Assembly (NCBI GenBank): GCA_017649325.1
Contig: JAGCHA010000087.1
Coordinates: 1 to 46,567 of the forward strand
DNA: 46,567 nt
Source: Ruminococcus sp.
GTDB lineage: Bacteria; Bacillota; Clostridia; Oscillospirales; Ruminococcaceae
Direction: 5' to 3'
This document shows, piece by piece, positions 1 through 8,124 of this stretch. Numbering within the stretch: the first letter of the stretch is position 1; each line of letters begins with the position of its first letter. The notes beneath the pieces are model-generated. The model did no database searches, was not told the origin of the DNA, and saw only the letters and a program-made list of their open reading frames with translations. The translations under genes were made by a program, and so were the position numbers.

Positions 1-1739
1 ATGTTTTCAATGTCATAAATGAACATCTTACCGTCACCGTAGTTACCTGTGTAGAGGGCAGCCTTAGCTGCTGCAACTACCTTGTCCACAGGAACCGCAC
101 ATACAGCTATCTCAGCCTTAACCTTAGGCAGCAGATTCATTTCAACTGTAGTACCACGATAGTAGTTTGTCTGTCCGTTTTGCATACCGCAGCCGAGAAC
201 ATTGGTTACTGTGATACCCTTAACGTCGATAGCTTCCATAGCTTCAATGAACTGCTGGAGCTTCTGCTGCTTGAATATTACTACGATGTTTGTGAGCTTT
301 GTTGCGCCGTCAGGTGAAGGAACTGAATAGTTCTCAACTTCAACTGCCTTGTCAACAGGAACAGCAGGTGTTCCGGGAGCGCCGACCTTCTTAACACTCT
401 TTGCGTCGTCCTTAGTGTAGCCATACATTCCTGCCTCTGTAAGTGCGGGAGCAAAGTCAGCGTAAGAGGATATAAGACCATGCTCAGTAACATCGAGGCC
501 GATGATCTCCTCCTGCTCTGAAGCACGGAGACCGATAGTCTTTTTAATAGCATAGAATACTATTACCATTGAAACAGCCGTGAAAAGTGCGATAGCAGCG
601 AAACCTGTGAGCTGTCTTCCGAGAAGACCGAAACCGCCGCCGTAGAACAGACCTGCAAGCTGGTCGCCGTTCTGGTCAGCCAGTGAGTAGCCGGGAACCT
701 CAGGGTTAGCGAAGAGACCAACTGCAATTGTACCCCAGATACCGTTCATCATGTGAACTGCTACTGCGCCGACAGGGTCATCGATGTGGAGCACATAGTC
801 GAGGAACCATACGCCGAAGCATACGAGAAGACCTGAAACAATGCCGACCATAGTCGAACCGAAAGCGTCTGTTACATCACAGGGAGCAGTAATGCCAACG
901 AGGCCTGCAAGTGAAGCGTTCAGGCACATGGAAACATCAGGCTTGCCGTATTTTATCCATGTGAATATCATGCAGGTAACTGTTGCAACTGCGGGAGCGA
1001 TAGTAGTAGTAAGGAATACAGAGCCGAGCTGGTCGATAGATGTACAAGCAGCACCGTTGAATCCGTACCAGCCGAACCAGAGGATAAAGCAGCCTAAAGC
1101 ACCAATTGTAAGGTTATGACCGGGGATAGCGTTTCCCTTGACTTCTCCGTCCTTTGTCTTGTGGAATTTACCTATTCTTGGTCCGAGGATAGCTGCGCCT
1201 ACGAGAGCTGCGATACCGCCGACCATATGGATGTGTGCGGAGCCTGCGAAATCGTGGAATCCCCACTGAGCAAGCCAGCCGCCGCCCCAGCCCCAGTGAG
1301 CCTCTATCGGATACACAATAGCGCTGATGATAGCGGAGTAAACACAGTAAGACAGGAACTTGGTTCTTTCAGCCATAGCGCCCGAAACAATAGTAGCTGT
1401 TGTTGCGCAGAATACGAGGTTGAACACGAAGTTCGACCAGTCGAATGAACCGTAGGAAGTGAATATATCGAATCCGGGCTTGCCGATTATACCCACGAGG
1501 TCCTCACCGAAGAGAAGACCGAAGCCGATGAGGATAAAAACGACAGTACCGATACAGAAATCCATAAGGTTCTTCATAATGATATTGCCGGCATTTTTAG
1601 CGCGGGTGAAGCCTGTCTCCACCATTGCGAAGCCTGCCTGCATAAAGAATACGAGAGCAGCGCCTATAAGGAACCAGACTCCGAATACAACGCCGTTTGT
1701 GCTCTCAGTCACTTGTGAAATGATCGTTTGAGCGTCCAT
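1..1739 (-). CDS. amt: Ammonium transporter fused to a P-II signalling domain (3' end off window)
   Basis: Amt/MEP/Rh-family ammonium channel with a C-terminal GlnB/GlnK domain; 579 codons are visible and the stop lies beyond base 1. The channel part shows HDFAGS followed by HIHMVGG (the Asp/His region lining the AmtB pore) and a second conserved His in VAVHMMNGIWGT. After about residue 415 comes a linker, and from about residue 480 a P-II domain: KGITVTNVLGCGMQ, a T-loop with tyrosines (TNYYRG), LPKVKAEI, and the B-loop TGNYGDGKMFIYDIEN. In separate systems GlnK plugs AmtB according to nitrogen status, so the fusion probably makes gating intramolecular (inference). The start at 1739 follows AAGGAGGAATTTCT, a strong ribosome binding site. 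The ORF runs off the window, so the length of the tail is unknown. Confidence 0.93.
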   Translation of the reverse strand, partial: MDAQTIISQVTESTNGVVFGVWFLIGAALVFFMQAGFAMVETGFTRAKNAGNIIMKNLMDFCIGTVVFILIGFGLLFGEDLVGIIGKPGFDIFTSYGSFDWSNFVFNLVFCATTATIVSGAMAERTKFLSYCVYSAIISAIVYPIEAHWGWGGGWLAQWGFHDFAGSAHIHMVGGIAALVGAAILGPRIGKFHKTKDGEVKGNAIPGHNLTIGALGCFILWFGWYGFNGAACTSIDQLGSVFLTTTIAPAVATVTCMIFTWIKYGKPDVSMCLNASLAGLVGITAPCDVTDAFGSTMVGIVSGLLVCFGVWFLDYVLHIDDPVGAVAVHMMNGIWGTIAVGLFANPEVPGYSLADQNGDQLAGLFYGGGFGLLGRQLTGFAAIALFTAVSMVIVFYAIKKTIGLRASEQEEIIGLDVTEHGLISSYADFAPALTEAGMYGYTKDDAKSVKKVGAPGTPAVPVDKAVEVENYSVPSPDGATKLTNIVVIFKQQKLQQFIEAMEAIDVKGITVTNVLGCGMQNGQTNYYRGTTVEMNLLPKVKAEIAVCAVPVDKVVAAAKAALYTGNYGDGKMFIYDIEN

Positions 1740-1766
1740 AGAAATTCCTCCTTGAATGAATTCAGC

Positions 1767-1814
1767 AAAAAAAACAAGGGGTGCATGATGCTATACAGAC
1801 ATCATACACCCCTT
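1767..1814 (-). terminator. Terminator-like hairpin 2 in the amt leader
   Basis: Fifteen-base arms (1776-1790 and 1800-1814, one G-U position) with a 9-base loop. On the minus strand they are followed by a T-rich run (A-run at 1767-1774 on the plus strand). The structure lies between the amt promoter and its ribosome binding site, so it must be read through for amt to be expressed. This is the arrangement of an attenuator. Confidence 0.75.
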
Positions 1815-1836
1815 TGTGTATGGAATTAGCGCTAAC

Positions 1837-1872
1837 CAAAAAATAAAAGCTGAGGACTTTTAATCCTCAGCT
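1837..1872 (-). terminator. Terminator-like hairpin 1 in the amt leader
   Basis: Perfect 9-bp stem (AGCTGAGGA / TCCTCAGCT, arms 1848-1856 and 1864-1872) with a 7-base loop, followed on the minus strand by TTTATTTTTT. It starts only about 20 bases after the predicted transcription start, upstream of hairpin 2. A 10-bp palindrome TTAGCGCTAA (1826-1835) lies between the two hairpins. Confidence 0.65.
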
Positions 1873-1892
1873 CCGTTGCTGTTTACAATGAC

Positions 1893-1921
1893 ATTATAGA
1901 CCTTTGCGGCAGATTTGTCAA
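1893..1921 (-). promoter_or_regulatory. Sigma-A type promoter for amt
   Basis: On the minus strand, TTGACA (1916-1921), a 17-base spacer and TATAAT (1893-1898): a perfect consensus. It lies upstream of both leader hairpins, giving an untranslated leader of roughly 145 bases. Confidence 0.85.
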
Positions 1922-1994
1922 TAGTTTTTTTCGAGTTTGTAAGAAATCAATATAATTTTTACTCATTAATCGGCAAAAGCGCCCGATAATTTAC

Positions 1995-2043
1995 AAAAAG
2001 GGCAGTTCATGCACATCTGAGGTCAGGATGAACTCCGCCGCTG
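1995..2043 (-). terminator. Possible terminator after the ECF operon
   Basis: Minus-strand arms GTTCAT/ATGAAC (2038-2043 and 2005-2010) with partial internal pairing, followed by TGCCCTTTTT. The stem is imperfect. It lies about 70 bases after the S-component stop and before the amt promoter, where a terminator would be expected. Confidence 0.4.
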
Positions 2044-2114
2044 TTGGCGGTATCCTTTTTCAAAAACTTCCCCCACAACAGAGCTCCTGTGATACTTACG
2101 TATGTGCAAAACGT

Positions 2115-2801
2115 TCAGACGCCGTACTTTGTCTTGATACGCCCGAGCTTTTCGCCGAACGGCTTAGCAAGGAAATGGAGGAAGAGCACGTTTGAAACTG
2201 CATATGAGAGAGTATAGGGTATCGCCGTGAAGAGCGCCCCGAGGTAGAGCCTGAAGCTGAATCCCTCCGCGTACCATAGCACTGTCCAGATATCCATAAT
2301 GAAAGAGTAGGCGACACCCGCGAGCGCTCCGTACACGAGCAGCAGCCATTTTCTGCGTTTGAGCGGCTCCGCGAGGATGCCCGCGATGAGTCCGGTCATT
2401 CCCCACGCGAGCATCTGGAAGGCTGTCCACGGTCCCTGCCCAAAGTAAAAATTCGAGAGCACCGCCGTCATCGCCCCGACGAGGAATCCTGCCTCTCCGC
2501 CGAGGTACAGTGCAGTTATTATCGTGAGAGCGGCTATCGGCTTGAGGAATGGGATGAATCTCCCCGCGAAGCAGAGCGCGGTCATCACGGACACTATCAC
2601 GAGCCGCCGCGAGCCAGTAGTTTTACGCTCGAAGCCCGCCGCGAACAGCAGCAGCGCCATTACAGCGACCGCGAGCGAGATGATGATGTGTCGCTTTCTG
2701 TCGAACACCACTGCTCCCGCGATCGTCACCGCGGGTATGAGTACGAACGGCACCGCTACTCTGATAGAATTGCGCAGCTCGCGATTCTGTATCACAAACA
2801 T
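2115..2801 (-). CDS. ECF transporter substrate-binding S component (probably cobalamin)
   Basis: Integral membrane protein of 228 residues with several hydrophobic helices and the look of ECF S components (a helix containing RFIPFLKPIAAL, then GGEAGFLVGAMTAVLSNF and a WTAFQM-type segment). S components bind the vitamin in the membrane and dock on EcfT. The start at 2801 was chosen because AAAGGAGGCGCCGCC precedes that ATG and it overlaps the end of the ATPase gene by 10 bases; an upstream in-frame extension in the same reading frame would lie inside the ATPase gene. The substrate is inferred from the cobalamin riboswitch and transcobalamin-like partners in the same operon, not from specific residues. 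It resembles CbrT/CblT-type families, but I cannot assign the subfamily with certainty. Confidence 0.8.
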   Translation of the reverse strand: MFVIQNRELRNSIRVAVPFVLIPAVTIAGAVVFDRKRHIIISLAVAVMALLLFAAGFERKTTGSRRLVIVSVMTALCFAGRFIPFLKPIAALTIITALYLGGEAGFLVGAMTAVLSNFYFGQGPWTAFQMLAWGMTGLIAGILAEPLKRRKWLLLVYGALAGVAYSFIMDIWTVLWYAEGFSFRLYLGALFTAIPYTLSYAVSNVLFLHFLAKPFGEKLGRIKTKYGV

Positions 2802-4435
2802 GGCGGCGCCTCCTTTTTGCCGTTTCTGCGGCAGAGCTCCGCCGCCTGTGCGACCGTGACAGCTCCCTCGTAGAAGCCTCGGGTCATGCGGCTGACGGCG
2901 GTAGTATAGAAGCTGCTGCACGAGAAAAATTCGCGCGGCGCACCGACCGAGACCACCTGTCCGCCGAAGAACATCGCGCACCTGTCGGAGCAGTCTGCGG
3001 CGAATTCCACATCGTGCGTAACGATGACCGTAGTCACGCCGTCAGCCTTCAGCCTGCGCAGGATAGCCGTCATCTCCGCTTTAGCGTTCGCGTCGAGCCC
3101 CTTTGTCGGCTCGTCGAGGAGGAGCAGTTTCGGCTTCGAGGCAAGCACCTTCGCAAGCGCGACAAGCTGCTGCTCGCCACCCGAGAGGTCGTATGGGTGC
3201 TTTTCGAGAAGGTGCGAAATGTCGTAGGGAAGGGTTTTCACGTCAGCGCCGCACTCGTCGAGCTCCTCGCGCACGGAATTGTGCAGGAAGGTGGTCTGTA
3301 CGTCCTGCGGCAGAAGCGCGAGACATTCACGGTAGAGCGAGCGGTTGCGGTACTCTTTCAGCTTCTTCCCGAACACGCGCACGCTGCCCTTATACGGCTT
3401 CAGCAAGCCCGCCGCGGCGTTGAGTGTAGTGGTCTTGCCCGAGCCGTTCCCGCCGAGTATGCAGAATATCTCCCCTGCCCCGACTTCGAGGTCGAGCCCT
3501 TTTATCACGTCGCGTGAATAGCGGTCGTAGCGGAACCACACGTCGCTGAGCGTGAGTGCAGGCGCGTCGGGGACAGCGTAGTCTTCCGCGGGCAGCCTCC
3601 TGACCTCGCAGGAGTAGTTTTCCTCTATATATCGGCGTCCTTCGCGCACGGTCAGTGGGCAGTCCCCGCTCTCGCCGAGCTCCGTGTACAGCCTCGCCGC
3701 CGCGGGCATACCGCTCAGGAGTTTATCCCGCCCGCTAAGCTGTGTTATTACCCGCTCGGGAGCGCCGTTCGCGAGGAGGCTCCCCTTTTCCATGACCATG
3801 AGCCTGTCGCATATCGGCACGACCTCCTCAAGCCTGTGTTCCGCCATTATCATGGTCAGGGACATATCCTGATTGAGCCGTTTCAGCGCCGCGATGAAGT
3901 CCGAGGCGGCTATCGGGTCAAGCTGCGCAGTCGGCTCGTCGAGGATGAGGATATCGGGCTGCATGACGAGGACCGCCGCGAGGTTGAGCAGCTGTTTCTG
4001 TCCGCCCGAGAGCTCGGCGACGTCCCTGTCGTACCATTCACCGATGCCGAAATAGCTCGCCATTTCAGCTGTTCTGCGAGCTATCTCGCTCTGCGGGACA
4101 CCGAGATTTTCAAGCCCGAATGCGAGCTCGTGCCAGACCTTGTCGGTGACTATCTGCTGCTCGGGCTGCTGCATCACAAAGCCTATTTTCGCTGCAGAAT
4201 CGCGGTCTGCGAGCTCTGACAGCTCCCTCCCGCAGAAGAGTATGCGTCCCGAGCGCTCCCCGAGCGGCGTGAGTTCACGTTTGAGCATACGCAATAGCGT
4301 CGACTTGCCGCTGCCCGTAGCTCCGCAAAGCACTGCAAATTCGCCCTTTTCGAGCGTGAACGAGACGTCCCTCAGCGCGGGAGCCCCGCAATTCGGGTAC
4401 GTGAAGCTCAGATTTTCGACTGCAAGTATCTCCAC
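2792..4435 (-). CDS. ecfA: ECF transporter ATPase, two EcfA domains in one chain
   Basis: A 547-residue protein with two complete ABC ATPase domains. The first has Walker A GATGSGKST (near residue 40), signature LSGGQKQ and Walker B ILILDEPTAQLD. The second starts near residue 290 with Walker A GGNGSGKTT, signature LSGGEQQ and Walker B LLLLDEPTKGLD, followed by the H-loop VTHD. Most ECF systems use two separate proteins, EcfA1 and EcfA2; here they are fused tandemly (ECF group with a double-size ATPase). It overlaps ecfT by 28 bases and the S component by 10, so the operon is translationally coupled. It should energise vitamin release by the membrane module. Confidence 0.92.
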   Translation of the reverse strand: MEILAVENLSFTYPNCGAPALRDVSFTLEKGEFAVLCGATGSGKSTLLRMLKRELTPLGERSGRILFCGRELSELADRDSAAKIGFVMQQPEQQIVTDKVWHELAFGLENLGVPQSEIARRTAEMASYFGIGEWYDRDVAELSGGQKQLLNLAAVLVMQPDILILDEPTAQLDPIAASDFIAALKRLNQDMSLTMIMAEHRLEEVVPICDRLMVMEKGSLLANGAPERVITQLSGRDKLLSGMPAAARLYTELGESGDCPLTVREGRRYIEENYSCEVRRLPAEDYAVPDAPALTLSDVWFRYDRYSRDVIKGLDLEVGAGEIFCILGGNGSGKTTTLNAAAGLLKPYKGSVRVFGKKLKEYRNRSLYRECLALLPQDVQTTFLHNSVREELDECGADVKTLPYDISHLLEKHPYDLSGGEQQLVALAKVLASKPKLLLLDEPTKGLDANAKAEMTAILRRLKADGVTTVIVTHDVEFAADCSDRCAMFFGGQVVSVGAPREFFSCSSFYTTAVSRMTRGFYEGAVTVAQAAELCRRNGKKEAPPCL

Positions 4436-5286
4436 CTCAGGGACACCTCCGTTTCAATAAAAATAGGCAGGAGCACGAGTGCTCCGTAGGCGGCGGCTCC
4501 GCAGATGCCGAGCGCGCCGTTTACCGTGATATCAATGCGCGGGTAGAACGTGAAAGCGAGTGAATCTGCCGCGATAGCCGCCGCCGTGACCGCAAGCAGA
4601 GCGAGCGTCACGAGGACGAGCACCGCGTCCACCGCCGTAAAGCGAAAGCGTCGGAGCTGTGTGCGTCTGCCCGTACCGTAGCCGCGTGCCGCCATGCTGT
4701 CTGCTGTTATTATGCCATTTTCCAGCGCCCACGTCGAAATTATCGAAAAGACGCGCATATGTCCGCGGATATCGTCGATGATGTTGTCCTCGCTGTAGAG
4801 CCCCATTGCCTTCTGCGAGTCGCTGACCTGCTTTGCCCGCCTTGCGAACATCGGCACGGAGCGAAGCGCCATTGACAGCACGAGCGCGAGCTTCGGCGAG
4901 AGCGTCCCCGCCACACACAGCACCTTCTCGCTCGTCATTATCTGTGTCAGCGAGCGGAACCAGTACAGCACGCCGACTATCATAGCTGCTGAATTTACGC
5001 CGTATAACAGCGCTTCGAGAGTGACAGGGCGGTCGTTGATTACGAACAGCACCGTTGCGCCGTTGTGCGATATCAGCGGATTTGCGAGTGCGAGCACCGC
5101 GAACAGCAGGAAGAAGAAAATGTGCGACCTGACGTGCTTCGTGCCGTTGCGGACGACGAAGAACAGCACTGCTCCCGCGAGCGATATTGCCATAAGGAGC
5201 GGGTGTCCGCAGAACATTGCAACGCCCGTGACACTGAAAAACCAGACCGTTACTGCCACGGGGTCAAATTCCGAAAAACGCCTCAT
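4408..5286 (-). CDS. ecfT: ECF transporter transmembrane coupling protein EcfT
   Basis: A 292-residue CbiQ/EcfT-family scaffold. N-terminal hydrophobic helices are followed by a long cytoplasmic helical region carrying the coupling signatures: an ALRSVP segment and SMAARGYGTGRRT, the Ala-Arg-Gly motif that docks in the ATPase grooves. A final pair of hydrophobic segments follows. The start ATG overlaps the stop of the DUF4430 gene (ATGA-type junction, 5283-5286), and its 3' end overlaps ecfA. With EcfA and the S component it makes a dedicated (group I-like) importer. Confidence 0.9.
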   Translation of the reverse strand: MRRFSEFDPVAVTVWFFSVTGVAMFCGHPLLMAISLAGAVLFFVVRNGTKHVRSHIFFFLLFAVLALANPLISHNGATVLFVINDRPVTLEALLYGVNSAAMIVGVLYWFRSLTQIMTSEKVLCVAGTLSPKLALVLSMALRSVPMFARRAKQVSDSQKAMGLYSEDNIIDDIRGHMRVFSIISTWALENGIITADSMAARGYGTGRRTQLRRFRFTAVDAVLVLVTLALLAVTAAAIAADSLAFTFYPRIDITVNGALGICGAAAYGALVLLPIFIETEVSLRWRYLQSKI

Positions 5287-7136
5287 TCTTCATACACCTC
5301 GTTAAGGTCATGTCCGAGCTCGCAGGTATACAGCCACTCTATGACGTCGCCGTCCGAAAGGACGTAATCGCCGCTGTTTCGCGAGGGCGAGATTCCGTTG
5401 ACATGGTATACCCAGCCTGACAGGTCGCCGAAATCAAACTCGTACAGATAGTTTATTCCCGACACGTATATCATGCTTTTCGAACCTCCGCGCGAGTCCA
5501 CCTGAATGCCGTAGGTCTGCGCGGCGTCGGTGAGGACGTCGTACACTGTGTCGCCCTCCTCGATATCGAAGGAGGTCACGGGCAGGATAACGCCGTCCTC
5601 GGGGATATATTCACTGTCGGACTTCCCGACCGCCGTGTCACAGCGTATCTCCATAGTCACCGTACCTACAGTGTTTTCCTTGACTGCGGACGAGCCGTAA
5701 TACTCGTCTGCGGAGCGTATGTCCGTCACGAGGACGATAACTATGCCCGCCGCAGCCGCCGCTCCGATGAAGATGAAGTTCTTGCGGCTCTTCTTGCCGA
5801 GGGCGAGCAGCAGCACCGACAGCAATGCGCCCGCTCCGATGATGACGATGACGGCTATCGGCTTGTAGCCGCCGTGCCTGCCGCCTGTAACCGCGGATAT
5901 CACACCGCCCGATGTTGCCGCCGACGTTACTGTAGTCGTTAACTCCGACGAAGCCGTGATATGGGCAGACGAATCCGCCGCCGATACTGAGGATGACGCC
6001 GCGGTCGCAGTAGATTTAAACGAAGCCGAAGTATGAGCAGCCGATACTGCGGACGAAGCTGCGGTCGTCGTCAGACCAACCTCCGCAGAATTTTGTGCTG
6101 ACGCCGTCGTGACTGCCGCTGAGTCTGACTGAGTCGTCGCGGGAGCGGGCATATCTCCGCCCTTTTGCGAGAGTTCCTGACGGTCATCCATAATATAAAG
6201 GTAGGACTTCCCAGCGAGCATACGCTTGTAAGCGACGAATGAATACATCGCCTGAACAGTCGCAGTTTCGTTGAAGCCGCCGCCCGCCTCGTGGCAGAAG
6301 CTGCCGTCGCCGAGCCGATAGCCGAGCATGCCGTCGATAATGGTGTTGCCGTCCTTGATGAAGCGCTCGTCCTCGCAGCAGTCGATACCGAGCGCCGAGA
6401 GGGCGGTCAGCACCTGCGCGGAGCTCTCGAGATTCGGCTTTCCGAAGCCTTTATAGCCGCCGTCGTCCATCTGCTTGCGCGAGAGGAAGTCGACAGCACG
6501 ATCAACGGCGGCCTCTACATCGGCACGCTCACTGTACTGAGGCGAAAGTGCCTGCACGGTCATAGCGGTTACATCGATATCGCCGTAGTCTCCGAAGAGA
6601 GCCCAGCCGCCGTCCGCATACTGCATTGCAAGGAGCTCGTCCGCGACCGACTCCGCCGTATATTTGTCGCAGGTGTAGCCGTTATTAAGGATGTGAAGCC
6701 CGTAGATTCGGCTCATAATGCCGTTCTCTCCGACAGAGCTGTCGAGGATATCGGCGATATAGCTGTCGGAACTCCCCGCGGCGCAGAGAGCGAGCGCGAG
6801 TTTTTCACGGCTCGTCGCCGAATGAATAGTATTCGAGCTGATGTAGTCTGTCAGCGCCCTTTCGTAGGACTCCATACCGCGCACGCCGTCCTGACTGAGC
6901 GCGATGATGTACCACTCGGACATCACTCCCGCCTTATCGGTGAGATAACCGTCTATCCACTCCTGAACGTCGTCCGCGCCCGATTCATCGAGCTTATCTG
7001 CAAGTATACCGCCGATAAGGTCATCGACCTCGTCGGCGGTATATCCGTAGCCAAAAGCTCTTATAGGTACGAGCGCGAGCGACAGTACGATAACTGCCGC
7101 CCACGACATCACCCTTCCGAGAGCCTTAATTCTCAT
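5283..7136 (-). CDS. Membrane-anchored intrinsic-factor/transcobalamin-like protein (alpha/alpha barrel + DUF4430)
   Basis: A 617-residue protein with a signal peptide (about 1-28). A helical region (about 35-315) carries prenyltransferase/squalene-cyclase-like repeats: ADGGWALFG, DDGGYKGFG and GDGSFCHE, each followed by a helix with TA-type residues. Next come a Ser/Ala/Thr-rich linker (about 330-415) and two hydrophobic segments (about 425-450 and 455-475) joined by KKSRKN. The C-terminal DUF4430 domain contains EEGDTVYDVLTDAA, YEFDFGDLSGWVYHVNG and LSDGDVIEWLY. Mammalian intrinsic factor and transcobalamin pair the same two folds (alpha6/alpha6 barrel and DUF4430-type beta domain) to clamp cobalamin. 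The predicted topology puts both domains outside the cell. The gene overlaps its neighbours on both sides in the riboswitch operon. Cobalamin binding is inferred. Confidence 0.8.
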   Translation of the reverse strand: MRIKALGRVMSWAAVIVLSLALVPIRAFGYGYTADEVDDLIGGILADKLDESGADDVQEWIDGYLTDKAGVMSEWYIIALSQDGVRGMESYERALTDYISSNTIHSATSREKLALALCAAGSSDSYIADILDSSVGENGIMSRIYGLHILNNGYTCDKYTAESVADELLAMQYADGGWALFGDYGDIDVTAMTVQALSPQYSERADVEAAVDRAVDFLSRKQMDDGGYKGFGKPNLESSAQVLTALSALGIDCCEDERFIKDGNTIIDGMLGYRLGDGSFCHEAGGGFNETATVQAMYSFVAYKRMLAGKSYLYIMDDRQELSQKGGDMPAPATTQSDSAAVTTASAQNSAEVGLTTTAASSAVSAAHTSASFKSTATAASSSVSAADSSAHITASSELTTTVTSAATSGGVISAVTGGRHGGYKPIAVIVIIGAGALLSVLLLALGKKSRKNFIFIGAAAAAGIVIVLVTDIRSADEYYGSSAVKENTVGTVTMEIRCDTAVGKSDSEYIPEDGVILPVTSFDIEEGDTVYDVLTDAAQTYGIQVDSRGGSKSMIYVSGINYLYEFDFGDLSGWVYHVNGISPSRNSGDYVLSDGDVIEWLYTCELGHDLNEVYEE

Positions 7137-8040
7137 GCTTTTTTCTTAAAGAGAATGCCGCAAAAACGCCTGTTCCGAGAAGAACGAGGGCTACTGCCGC
7201 GCCTGTGTCGCCTGTCTTGGGTGAAGCGGAGGCTGTTGTTGCAGCCTTTGAGGTCGTGGTCTTAGCGGTAGTTGTTGTGGTTGTAGTGGTAGAAGCTGTA
7301 GTTGTAGTAGTCTCTTCTGTGGTAGTGGTAGTCTCCTCGCCCTTTACGTCAGCGATGAGTACGGGAGGAATGAGTATAGACTCACCCTCAACTGTTGCAC
7401 TGATAACGTTCTTGCCTGCCTTATCGAGCTTGACAGAAGCCTTGCCCTCGGCATCGGTCTTAGCCTCTGTAGCTTCGCCGTCCACGGTGATGACAGCGCC
7501 CTCGACCGCAACGGGTACCATCTGGAAGTTCTCGTCGAAGCTTGCGCGCTTGAGCACTACCTCGACCTCTGTACCCTGCTCTGCCTCAGCGGTATTCTTC
7601 TCGAACCAGCTGTAGTATGTGGTATTCCATGCGTTAGGGTCGGGATAAACGAAAGCGTTGAGGAAGTCGCCGCTCTTTATCTCGTCTGTGAGGCTGTTTG
7701 CAGCGGCATTGTTTACGTAGTAGCCGTAGCTTCCGCCGTTCTCGGTGCCCCAGAGCTTGTCGAGACCGAGTCCCCACTGACCCTCAGAGGACTTATAGCC
7801 TGCCTCGGAGCCGCCCTCGAAGAACTTATCGTGAGCGATAACGAGCGCGTCGTTTATCGTGAGCTTGCCGTCGTTGTCGGCATCGGTGACTGTTACAGCT
7901 TCCTGAGCAACAGCAAGCTTGCCGTCCTTATCCGAAATGGTGACAAAGATGTCAGCAGAAGCGTCATCGGCGAGCGCGCTGAGGCTCGCAGCCGAGCAGG
8001 TGATGAATGCGGCAGCAGCCGCAGCAATGATTTTTTTAAT
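7126..8040 (-). CDS. Sortase-anchored surface protein, first gene of the cobalamin operon, apparent ATT start
   Basis: A 304-residue product if read from an ATT codon at 8040. It has a signal peptide (about 1-24, ending ALADD), an EF-hand/dockerin-like loop (DADNDGKLTINDA), and then a short segment GSYGYYVNNAAANSLTDEIKSGDFLNAFVY that resembles the end of a DUF4430 beta domain. An Ig-like beta domain, a Thr-rich stalk, SPKTG at 273-277 (LPxTG-like), a hydrophobic helix and RKKHEN complete it. AAAGGAGAGG lies 7 bases before the ATT. No in-frame ATG or GTG occurs between the riboswitch terminator and the signal peptide; a TTG at 8094 has no clear ribosome binding site. It is probably a wall-displayed capture protein for the ligand imported by the downstream ECF system (inference). 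Confidence 0.75.
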   Translation of the reverse strand: MKKIIAAAAAAFITCSAASLSALADDASADIFVTISDKDGKLAVAQEAVTVTDADNDGKLTINDALVIAHDKFFEGGSEAGYKSSEGQWGLGLDKLWGTENGGSYGYYVNNAAANSLTDEIKSGDFLNAFVYPDPNAWNTTYYSWFEKNTAEAEQGTEVEVVLKRASFDENFQMVPVAVEGAVITVDGEATEAKTDAEGKASVKLDKAGKNVISATVEGESILIPPVLIADVKGEETTTTTEETTTTTASTTTTTTTTAKTTTSKAATTASASPKTGDTGAAVALVLLGTGVFAAFSLRKKHEN

Positions 8041-8063
8041 AAAATGACCTCTCCTTTTTTGAT

Positions 8064-8079
8064 TGTTCCACGTGGAACA
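8064..8079. promoter_or_regulatory. parS site (ParB/Spo0J binding)
   Basis: TGTTCCACGTGGAACA, a perfect 16-bp palindrome differing by one base from the Bacillus parS consensus TGTTTCACGTGAAACA at each arm. It sits in the 5' leader of the cobalamin operon, between the riboswitch terminator and the first gene. Confidence 0.9.
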
Positions 8080-8092
8080 ATGATGATAGGGC

Positions 8093-8120
8093 AATAAAAA
8101 CGCCTTCCGAACGGAAAGCG
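8093..8120 (-). terminator. Riboswitch-controlled terminator of the cobalamin operon
   Basis: Minus-strand stem CGCTTTCC / GGAAGGCG (8113-8120 and 8101-8108, one G-U pair) with a GTTC loop, followed by TTTTTATT. It lies directly downstream of the aptamer, so regulation is probably by premature transcription termination. Confidence 0.8.
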
Positions 8121-8124
8121 GCTG

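Noticed and set aside
1740-1890. ANTAR-type dual hairpin (hexaloops with A1 and G4) in the amt leader
   Set aside because: Neither loop has the A-x-x-G-x-x hexaloop of known ANTAR targets; only the general attenuator layout is supported.
6291-7265. Plus-strand frame of 324 codons opposite the barrel/DUF4430 gene
   Set aside because: Antisense shadow: no ribosome binding site, no domain, and the opposite strand has clear domains and overlaps.
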